In this document: positions 27,201-39,200 of the stretch, piece by piece | How the letters are laid out: each line of letters starts with the position of its first letter | Numbering within the stretch: position 1 is the first letter of the stretch | Assembly: GCA_930367205.1 (NCBI GenBank) | Contig: OV884011.1 | Span: 114,573,866-114,637,865 of the forward strand | Source: Acanthosoma haemorrhoidale | Taxonomy: Eukaryota; Arthropoda; Insecta; Hemiptera; Acanthosomatidae | DNA: 64,000 nt | Direction: 5' to 3' | Notes under the pieces: model-generated | The model's input: only the letters and a program-made list of their open reading frames with translations | The model's database searches: none | What the model was told of the DNA's origin: nothing | Translations under genes and position numbers: made by a program

Positions 27201-30200
27201 ACATAATTTAATTATTAAATATAACTTTTTAAGCTATCAGCATTAAGTAATACAATCTATAAATTTCATTTTTATTATGAGCTCTTTTTCAAGCATTTTA
27301 TCAGCATTAAATATGTTCAAGGCTGCATATTAAACAAAGTAATAATACATTTCTAAATATTTTAGTGATGAAGAATATGAAAATGCGAAAAGGACAGATG
27401 ATATGGACAAGAGTATAGAGGACGGAGAACTGCTTTCAGAAATACACGATTTAGAAGTAAGAACTTATTACATATAAGAACTCTACATTTGTATTTAACT
27501 TTGGAAAAATACCACAATTCGTGATGTTTCCTGAGTAATTGTAGCCAACTAAAGGTAAAGAAAAAACTAGTGACATTTCCAGATGACAAAAGGGTAGTTT
27601 AGTTAATCGATTATTTAAAGAGAAATTAGTAAGTCCTAAGTTCAGAACATTCTGACCGTGTCATTATTATTTTTTCTTTCACTAATAATTACTAACATGT
27701 ATACTCTTACAAAATTTCCAAACCTAGTAATTATTAGTAGTGTTTAAGTATATCTTGTTCAACTTCCAGGTAGCACCAATTTTGTTTCACGATTGCCATG
27801 GCCGAAACGTTCAAATATCTGAGAGTCACTTGGCTGCAAAACGTGTTTCCAGCTACAATCAAGGTCTTATTCTATGTACAAGAACAGTTGCGAGGGGTAC
27901 ATTATTCCAGGTTAATATTTGTTATTATCATTTTATATTTTAACTTCTAAGATTAAAAAAAAAAATATAAATTATTGTTTTTTTTTAAATTCTTTCCTTA
28001 TTTTAAAGATAAAAATTGAATCATTAAATCCAAGATGGGTATCTTCATTGAGCATTGGAATGACAACTGAATCAGTGGTCACTTTTACGTTGCCAGTAAC
28101 TGCACTTGGACTTAAGAAGGATACATGGGTTATCAGTGGTGACACTGTTTTCCACAATGGACATAAGGTGAGCTATTTGTATTGCACAATCATGAATTTG
28201 ATAATAGCTGTATATGAACCACTTATTTTCTAGGTTACAAAATGGTACTTCATTATTTAATATTTAGAATTAATTGGAGAATTGTTGAGAATACTTGTTT
28301 CATGCAAAAATGATTTATATAATATTGATTTAGAGTTGAATTACAAAATAATGATGTCCACTTAAAGTCTTCTTGTTTTTGAATCAAATTTTAGCAAGCA
28401 GTTTTATTTCTATGTTATGTGAATTATTTGTCGGTAATTTATTCCCTGCCCCTCACTCTGTACATAGTTCTATCCATAAAAACTTTCTGCACAACATAGT
28501 CTGTATAGCCAATGTTCCTGTGACTTTTCTTTTGTATAATATGAGTAATCTTTGCTATAATAAAAAGATAATACTCAAATAAGCCAATGTTATTCAATAA
28601 TTAATGCCAGCATTTTATTGACAAATTTAACAGTTAGCTATTAACATTATAGTAGTTTTGTAATGTCTTGATGTATTATTATGATTTGGTTCTCTTTGTT
28701 TTTCTAATAGGTTAAGTCAAGATATGGTTCTAATTTAGACAGCCTATCAGTTGGAAAAACTGTTGGAATAATGGTAGATGAAGAAAATCAGTTGAGGTTG
28801 TTTATCAATGGTACTGACCAAGGAGTAGCGGCTACCAACATTCCTCCCACCACTTGCCTTCCTTTTGTGGACCTTTATGGCATGTGCGATCAAGTATGTA
28901 TGGTTTATGTTGAAAATTCTTTATTTCATTTTAAGAAAAGAAAGATCCTTTCTCACCATATTTTTGGACAAAATTAAAAAAATAAAAATAAAACTTGCAA
29001 CATTACTCAATGATTCTCAATCTAAGAATAAAAAAACAAGGAAGAAATATTTTTTTAATTTTTATTGTTTTCAAACACCCTATTTCTTGTGCAGAAAATA
29101 TTTGTAGCTTATTTTCAAATCTTTTATTCAATTGACTCATTAAAAACTGAGTTTTATAGAATTATATTTTTCAAATTCATCAGATCATTATTGATCCCTT
29201 ACAAGATAAACAGAACAGATGGAAGTATAAGCCAACCAGATCTGTCAATGATGATTATTCTTAAATTTAAGATAAAAAGAAATATTAGGATATTATTATA
29301 ATGCTATTTTGAAGGTCACAAAATGTTAAATTTATTTAGGTTTTCTAATTGGAATTGTTGAGTTTGATTAATTGGCTGAATATGGATTAGACTTAAAAGC
29401 GGTGCGTGATGTGAAAATTGGCCACGTGGTGGTAAGAACGAAAGTTATGCCGTGAACAAAGTAGGGGAAATCCTTTTATAAAAGAAAGGTAGGATAAAAT
29501 AGCCCTCAGATCTTTTGCTGGATGCGGGTGAGGACGGTAGATTGAGAAGGCAAGTGAGAAATATAGATGGGAGGGGAGGATGTGAGATTATCTATGGCTG
29601 CAGGAGAATGAAAAGACATACGGTGGAGATTATAGAAGAGAAAAGGGCCATCGATACCAGTGGAAGAATTTTTATCTCTTCAAGCTAATCCACCATGGAC
29701 ATTTATGAAGTTCAAGTTGATATAATTTTGAGTACCAAAAATAGTTACATTTCCCAAAGATATAAAAAATAATGACCACAAAATATTTCCAGTGTAGTTA
29801 CTAGATTATAAGGGATTTATTAGGTTATATGTGTAAATATATTTAAAGTAAAATTAGTGTTAATGTATGACTCTGCGGTGTGCCCGAAATCCAACCTGAG
29901 ATTTTAACAAGATTAAATTTTTAAAATCAAATTAAATTCTCCACAAGTTGTTTTATTAATAATTTTAAACCCTAATTTCATTATTGTGGGTAATGAAAAC
30001 CTTACTAATTGTCACCACATGGAGACACCATTTTATTAACCTTACAAAATTTTAAATCTATCGACAATGATGGATTATTATTTTTTGTATTGAATTAAAT
30101 AATTTAAAACTCAGTAGGTTTTAGGTCATAATCTCTGTTTTTGAAAATTTCATAAATCTATGTGCTTAACTAAATATTAAAGTACAAATAATAATGTCCA

Positions 30201-33200
30201 TAACAAAATCCAACTATAAAATGGTATACATCAGATTTGCATATTAGAGGAGTCTATAGGAGTCCATTGAGGCAGCATTGTATTTGGAGCTACATGAAAT
30301 CATTTTTGATAGCTTCTTTCTTCAGTACCATATTGTCCTTTAATATCACTTCAAATTCCGAAATCCTCAAGCAAAATTGAAATTTCAAATACTCTTTTAT
30401 TTATCTATGTATATTGTTTAATTAATATATATTTTAATTTTATTTTTAAGGAGTAATTTGAGAGGATTGTTTTGTTATATAGATACAGTATTTGAGAAGT
30501 AATTGTGGGGTTTCCCTCATAGACGTTCATGGAAAAAATACTTTGATTTTTTGTTTAATTTTACTTAAAATAATAATAATTTTAACAAGATAAATAAGAA
30601 ATTAGATTATAAATTTAACTAAAATAAAGAGAAAAAAAACAGTTCCGATAATTGAATGTTGGCTAATGGATAATCTACTGTATTTGTATAAAGAAAAGAA
30701 AGCAGAAAATTTGCTCAAATCTATACGTATAAATATTCATTTTTTTCTTTTAAGTAAATGTTTGGTTTGTCAAGGATCCTCGTGAGATACAATAACTTAA
30801 AATAAATTTTAAGTTGTAAATTGTTGTAAGTTTATTTTACATTTTTTTTATTAATAAATTAAAAAAATATTACAATATATATATATATTTGATTATATAT
30901 ATATAAATATATGTATTATTCAAATATTTATTATTTATATATTTTAATTATATACTTTTTCATATAATTTATAACTTTATATTTAACTTTTACGTTATCT
31001 CAAGGTTCTGTTAATAAAATTTAGGAAACTTCTGGCAAAAGGAATAATGGTTTATTTACACACATTGATTTAAAAATTGATAGACAAATTAACTACGTAC
31101 GTAATAAAAGAATACTATTAAATCTAACATTAAAATGGTACCTTATAATTATTCGTAACATGATACTAATACTATCCAGTGTTTCTTTGTGGATAATATT
31201 CGATGGTCGTCTTCTATTGCGTGATTAGGATTAGAGTCTTGTTCTTGATGCGTGGCGGGTGAAAGTCTCATGCCGGTCCAAAGATGCACCACGAGGCAGC
31301 AGTCGCCATGCCTTCGCGTGGGTTGCTACCTGGGCTGGAGTCCCTCCTGGTCCTCCTCGTCCTCTGCCGGTTCCTATCTGAAAAGAGTCCGGTCTCATAG
31401 GTCTCGTGGTCCTATATCTTGTATCTCTCCGCTGCCTTATTGATCTTTCAACTGGTTATTCAATGCCAGTTGTTTAGGATATTTATACTTTGCTTAATTT
31501 ACGTAGTTTATAAAATAAATGCTTGTATTAATTATTGATATTATTTTTATTATAACTATTAATAGTTAATATAACGGCAATAACAACCTTCATACTTTCA
31601 TAGGCATGAACCACGGATCGTTATTACGTTCTTCAACGCTCGCTAATTCCGAGTTTATTTCAAAAACACCATCAAAAATCGCAACATTAAAATATCACAA
31701 CAGTATATAATATATTACTACAAATATTTATTTTTCTGTACATTATGTAAATGTTAGAAAAATATCCTTGTTATGTTTCTGTGCAACTCAGACCAATTAC
31801 TGCAATTAATTTATCATACATTTTTGAAAATATAGAAACAAATGTTTTTGTTTATAATTTTAAAGAATCATTTTTGATGATTTAGCAATTGTGTGCCATA
31901 AAATCAAAGAACCATTAGATTAAGTGAGTAAGAACAAATCATAATCAATAATTTTGTTATAGGTTTGCATAGTTGGAGAAAGTGGAAGTTGGCCAGAAAG
32001 TCCTGTTGAAGAACACGTTTGGGCAGAAACAAGAGAAAAGGGTAATCTAGAAGTGAGGGAAAAATCTGGAGCATTGCGTTCCAAGTCAGACAAAATGAAT
32101 GAGAACATTCAGTGTAGCAGCCACACATCGCCTAGTGCCAATGCAGCCAATACTTTGCTTTTAGAAGTGAGTTTCAATTTAAACAATTTATTCAGTTGTC
32201 AAATCTCCATGCAGGTGAAGTGAATTCACTTTAGATCAAAATCCATTCATATGCTTCTTTTGACTTATTATGAACTAATAGGCCTATATAATAAGAATCC
32301 ATTTTTATGCTGAAAGATTTTATTTAAACAAAACAACTGCAAGAAGAAACCACAACAAAAAGAAAAATACTGAAGGATTAGCTGTCTACCTCTTAAAATT
32401 TCAATTTTTTTATTTTGATTTTTTTTTAAATCCTCCTTATAAGATATTCAAATCCTCTTGAGATGATGGTACTGAATTCCATGTCTTAGATCCTTCATCC
32501 GGGGAACATATACAGAAATCTGCTTACTTTGGTTCTATATAATGATTATACTAATAACAAGAAAGATATAATTATTTTATATATTTACTACTCTACATCC
32601 TAATTACCAATATAGCAGGAATATTTTAAATCACTTAAAAAAATACTAAAATTCAAAATACCATTCCCCAAGAATGTGAAGAAAACCATAAATGATAAAA
32701 TGTATGATTGATGAATGAATACTTCTGTTTTTAACTTTTATTTCAAATAAAATTCATTATTGTTTCTTGTTACAAGTCAGTTTGCAAACATTCAATTTTC
32801 AAATTTTGAAAATGTTACAAGTAGTTTCAAACTTTAAAAATCATATTTTTATAAGTTACACTCAAATTTCCAGATCACTCTCCAGGAAATTTCCAGATTA
32901 TTCTCTCTGGAATAATTTACCAGAGTAAATGTTTTCAGAAATATTTTATAAATACATTGTAATGTTATTTCTAAGGTTGAAAATAATTAAATTTATTTAG
33001 TTACTTAGGACAAAGGCTCTCGATGCCACAGACAAGGAATAAAAAGCTTGTGACATAGAGAAAGGGGGCACTTTTTATTACTCAAACACGAACAAAGAGA
33101 CAGCCATGGGAAGGCCTGGTACAAATAAGGAGAAGAAGATGTGACCAAAAGTTTATATGTGCGAACTAAAGATGAGGCACTTAAGACCATGACGTAGAGG

Positions 33201-36200
33201 GTGGCCGGCAGTGCTTTTAGGAGTTACACGCTACCAAGAAGGAGAAACAGCTTTGTAAGGAAGAGTAAAATGAACTAGCTAGAGGTCAGTTCTTTTCTGG
33301 TATGAGGAACCGTGCAAGCAAAATCAAGATCACGAGTAGACTTACATTTCCACCTGCAAGACATGACTGAAGGTGTTAGAGGAGGTGTGTGAAACGTCCC
33401 TCTTAAATCCTGAAGAATGTTGAACATCACGGAGTGAAAAAGATATATAACAACAAATCGAACCAGATAGAATAATTCTTCATTCAACTAGCCCATTACA
33501 GGGACATTGACATCGTCCTTATATCAAGACCAATTGTGAGCAATGAATTAATTCCATTTCCCCGAAGATAGAAGCAGTTACGACCTCAAACCATGTTTTC
33601 CAGTATAGTTGTAGATGTTAAGGTTTTTAATGTTTAAAGATAGTAAAGTGAATTTAAGTTAAATGTATGAGTGTTTAGTATGAGATTTCTATGAGTATAA
33701 ATAATTTAAAGTAAATTCATAAATAAAATTAAATGCTTCATAAGTTTGTTTTATTTTATTGATATTTTAAAAGCTGATATCAGTGTTTGTTTCTTACAAA
33801 AAGGTTAAAAAACTATTTAGAGTATTTGATATAATTCGTGCAGGAAAGCTGATCACATGTTCATTCTATTAACTTTACAACCCTAAGAGATTAAAAAGGG
33901 CCAAAGTAAGGTAAATTAGATTGTGTATTTACATATCAGGTAAATTTATTAATATCAATTAAATATAAACATTACAATATAATATAAATAAGTTCTAATT
34001 CGTTCAAAGTCAAACCTTTAAATATCTTGATACAAACAATATACGACTTAGACAACTTTCATAATCATCGGCATAAAAGTCATGTACTTGTTTTGTTATA
34101 TATTTAAGATAAGTAATTTAATTTGATAGAAGCGGAGCTTGAATGAGAGCTTCAAATCACCAACAGTAGCAGTTAGATCTTTGGGTAGCAGCTTGGCAGT
34201 GACGCCTATATCACCAGTATCTTTCAAGCAGCCGACTTGTGAATATCTAACTGCGTGTCTTCGACTTAAGATATCACTAGGCCTACCATGTGAGTATGCA
34301 TTGAGTGAGAGTATCATAACAATTATATCTTATAACCTACCTAATGCTGTTCTTATTTTTTTAGGTGGGTATTTTAGGAAAGAAGTTATGTGCTATTGCA
34401 GTGGCTGTTGTTCATCTCTTAGACTTGGGAAACCGGATATTCCCCAAGGCTGGATCTTACTTCCATTGAAGAGGAGATGTGAAACACAGGTATATAATGG
34501 AAATAACACTTATTTTTATTTTATTTTTTTTAACAAATCTAAAGTAACACCTTAGACCCAAATAATATCATTGAGTAGCCCTAAGGATTAACATTTTTAG
34601 GAAGGCCTTTTCCATCCATCATGTACAGAGAAAAATTGGTTACCCCTCACTCTTTAAACCATCAGTTTCTTTTAGACATCAGACAACTAAGGGAAAAATA
34701 AAAAAAAAAAACATTTGAGAAAAGTACGTTAAAGTCATTTAACTTCTATTAAATTAGAATAGAAAAAAAAAATGTATTCTGGAACAAAGTCGCCTACGAA
34801 CTACATTAATATTCAGATGACAAATTCACATCTGGAAAGTAAAAAGAACTATTACATCTTAATATAAAGAAAAAAAATAAAGAATAATGTCAATGTAAAA
34901 TAAAGTGTAAACCTATAGATAATAATAATTTGAAATTAAATAAAGGATTGTTTAACTGCATTTATTGACTAAAGTCATAGATGGGCCCTGTGGCAGTCCT
35001 ATAAAAACCGGAAAAAAACAAAGTGCAAAAGTCTGTACAGTATGACATTAAATAAAATCATTAAATTAAAACAAAAGAAAACAAAAAAAGGAACATACAA
35101 GCTGGCAGTCAACATCTATAATATAAAAAGATTAACTACAAAAATAAAAGTCAAAATTTATATTTCTTGATATACAAAATCTATAATATTAAATATCACA
35201 ACAATATAATCTAATGAAGACTAACAGGTGTCTCTCTTGGTGGAATAGGAGAGCTTTGAAGGTTTCTAAGGATGAAGCATGGTAAATATTAGGAGGTAGA
35301 TAATTCCAGAGTATATACGTTGTATATATGAGGGGGTCATATGAACAGATGTTTTAAAAAGGAATAAACCGAGGAAATATTGTGCACAGAAGGAGAGGAA
35401 GAGTCACCATAACTCGTAGAGGTGATGTATGCAACAATATTTCAAGAATTGAATCTCTATAAAATGGTACAGACCAACACATGAGAGAGAGAGAAACTTT
35501 CAGAGGGTAGGTGATGAGCGGGTATATTTTCTACTACTATAATCAAGCTTTATATTTATTCTAATATAATGTATAAAAAATAAATTTTAACCTTGGGACA
35601 TTGGTTGCTGCTATCCCCTGGTCGTTGCCATCTATATAAAAATGTAAAGAAGAGTCAATGCATCTCTTAACACCAATTTGGTTTCCAGGTCTTAGCCAGT
35701 TGAGTGAACAGCAATAATGCTCCTTAAGATTTCACCATAATCATAAAATTACTGCCTGGGAAAAAAACAAAACAGGTATTTTTAATCGCCATAGAGGTGA
35801 AAGATGCAGGAGCGCCGTAAAGTCCAAAGACAAATCTAACGAAGCAGTTCATGATTCACTTCAACTTGACCCTTAGTCCCACAGAGGGACCACCATACAC
35901 CACAAAGCCATAGTCAAAGTGAGGGTACAAGGAGTTGATGTGTAGGCTGAGGGAGCTGACAGTGAGCGTTTTAGGGGACCTATTGACCAACAGGAAATTT
36001 GGGAGATATCTAGGTTTTTAATGGTGAGCAGAAAGTGATGGTATGATCATTTAGAATTAAAGCGGGATTATCGGCAAAGGTTCTGAGGAGATAACTGGAC
36101 TCAATGACATTTGTCTGGGTTTTTTTTTTGTGTTTTACCTTAGTTTATTTAGGTTTGCCCAGACATTGAAACATTTATAGGTCTTCCTGAATCTTGGCAA

Positions 36201-39200
36201 ATGCAGATAGAAAATCGGAGGGGGGAGAAGGATAGATATATTTGTTATCTGCTTGCGTACAGGTGATGGGAACACTGATGACTAGAGTTAAGGAGATAGA
36301 TTGAGTTAGTTGAGATATAACAACTAAAAAGAAAGGGAGAATTGTTTGATCCCTGGGCTAAACCCCAGGAAAGAGTGAGGTAAGCAGTTATGGGTTGACT
36401 AGGTTACTACTTGTGAATGGTTTGAGAGAAATTATTGAAACCAGCTGATAGAGATAACCTATTAGATAAGGTTAATGATTTTAACTTGGAAAGAAAGACA
36501 GAGTGGTCTATGGTATGAAATGCTTTTGAGAAATCTAGGAGAATTAGGACTGTGAATTTTTGTTGATCAATAGCAACCTGAATGTTACTGGTGATATTAG
36601 ATAAGGTAATTGTGTGGAGTAACCGGGACGGACACCAGATTGGAAAGGATTGAGAGAGATGTGAGGATTGTTCAAGGAAATCGGAGATTTGTGATTGAAC
36701 TAGCCTTTCAAGAAGTTTGGAGAGGTTAGAAAGGGGGATAATCATTTGGTGATGTAGTGCTAAATTTTTTTTAGGTTTGGACAGAGATCTTAACATTTGA
36801 GTAGAAACATTTGAGAAGGTTTGACCCAAAAATTGGTTCAAAAGGAATATGTAGAGTGTGGTACATTACAGCATATAGGACAGGACATAGGCGGCATATC
36901 AGACATGCATGCAGGACATAGGTTGGTTTTCTCAAGGATAAGGAGCTTGAAGCCTGAATGGTCGTCAGACAAGGGGGGAGAAAAGAAGGAAAATTGGAAA
37001 GAGAAGAAAACAAAAACAAAAAGCAGATTTAAGGTTGGAGGCTGGCGTGATAGAGGGAGATGGGATAGTAAAAAGTAAGGTGCAGCAGAGGATTTGTGGC
37101 CAGTAGAAATAAATATAAGCATTCTGAAAGAAAATTAAAACCAAAATTAGACGAGAATGGTTGAGGGAAAGTTACCTGAAGACATCTACGACCCCATTTT
37201 TCTAATGACCAGTAGGCTACTGTCCCACCTGCACTTGATTCTACTGTCAGCGAACCACACAAAATTCTGAACATTAGCAAGTGTAAAATGTGCTCTATAT
37301 AAAATAATGGATTTATTAATGATTAAGAATGTTTTATACATTTTAGTTTTTTTTTTTTTATTGAATATTGTAAAAATCACTGTTGTTTTTTTTTACAGAT
37401 AACAGATGCATGGGATGTGGCATATTTAACCACTCAGATTGGAAATATCAGAAGAATCTTGGATCTTGGGCAGGTTATTCTTCCAGGTAGTTTTTCTTTG
37501 CTATAAAATGAAATGAATGTTGAATAATTTATTATCTATATTACTGAAATAATTATAACATTGAATCATTTTACTTATACTTCATAATTGTTTTGTCTCT
37601 TAGGTGAATTTAATCATTTTGGAGATATTCAGAGGAAAGCTGATAGGAAATTAGATGATTCTGTTTCAACAAAATTGACTCTGTCCCCTTTATTGAGTGC
37701 TCCAAGCTTTTTATATAAGCATCAGTAAGTATAACACAGCTTCTTCTTGTTCGCTTACACAAAGGGGGGGGGGGGAACTGGTTGTCTATAAGGTTAATTT
37801 AAGTTTGGACTTCAGTTTATCAAGTGGACGTAAATGTTTGGTTGAGGGAAAACAGCTTTGAAAGTCACATTCAGCAGGGAGATGGTACACATACTGTAAT
37901 ACATAAACTATAATATTTAACTTTTAAAGTGATAGTTATAATGTTTCATTAAGTTTTAATTTCATAAATATTTCTTGAAAAATATATTTCCTTGTATTTT
38001 AAGAATGATATGCATATCATTAAATGTTTGTTTTTGCTCACTGTTGACTTGACTGTTGTCCCTTTATTAAACATTTGTGGCTAAATTATTAAAAATAAAT
38101 GTTAAATAGGGCCCCTATTAATTATATCCTTTACTTATCCTTTTAACCAGTTTTTCCAGAATTATGTTCCAACTGAGCCTGCTATCAAGTTTGATTTCAA
38201 GATAAGTTGCACAATCAGTTTGTCAAAGGATATTCTACCCATACTTCAAGATTTTTATTAGATTTTGAGAATAGTTTTAACTATGTTTTCCTGGTGTATA
38301 TTTACTACTATGTCATTATACTGATCTTTTGTAGATCCTTAAGAACTGTTATCCTCTTGTTCATCCAATGATCTAATATTTTTTGACTTGGCCTTATCAT
38401 CAAGTCGTTAGCCAGTTTTGGTTCCATAGTATCCTATATTGTACTCCTCCGTATCATTTATCATTCAGCCAAGCAATGAAACCCTATAAAAGGAAGAGGT
38501 CCTTTGACAGGCTCTGTTTCAATTGCCTATAATAGGAAGAGGCTCTGCTCACGTATTAGACCGTAAATCTTTGGGCAAGGAATGATGCAATGTATCCTAT
38601 ACAGGTCAAACTATCAAAAGCATTCTTAAATAGAGAAGTCCGTCCACTATTGCTGGAAACAAATAAACTATGGCTTCTGATATCCCCACTTGACCTACTT
38701 TGACAAGTTAGCAACCTGCTCAATAGTGCTCCTATAAATGCTGTGCTTCAAAGAGGTGGATAATAAGAGAGAGAATTCTGAAATTCTCTGTTGTATCGAA
38801 TGTTTTCTTCCTATTGGACAATGATTAGTACAACCTACCTTCTTTCATTAAGTTTAAATGCTCTTCTTTTGGCTTACGGCTAGAATGTTTAAAGAATTTG
38901 AGTACCAAACCATCTGGTTCTTACCACCTAATATTTTTTAAATCAAAAAATATAATTCTAATTTCTTGTAGGTTAGTAGTGGCTTTGCGACATGGGATGT
39001 AGTAGTTAAATTCCTAATCTAAAATCCTTTAGAAGTGGTTATATTATGTTGCCCTAGTACTGGTAATACTTAAACTGTGATGAAATACAACTGGCTGTTT
39101 AAATTTATTTTTGGTGCTTTTCTGTTATTCTAGACCACTTTCAATTTGTTATTTTGGAAAATGACAATTTCATGTAATACTGTATATATGTAATACATTC

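Noticed and set aside
33005..33487. Minus-strand open stretches as a gene in intron 25
   Set aside because: No motif, short, and part of the segment is a repeat shared with intron 24.
35592..35755. Mutually exclusive alternative exon of NEURL4
   Set aside because: It is antisense to the gene and carries single-base deletions and a stop.
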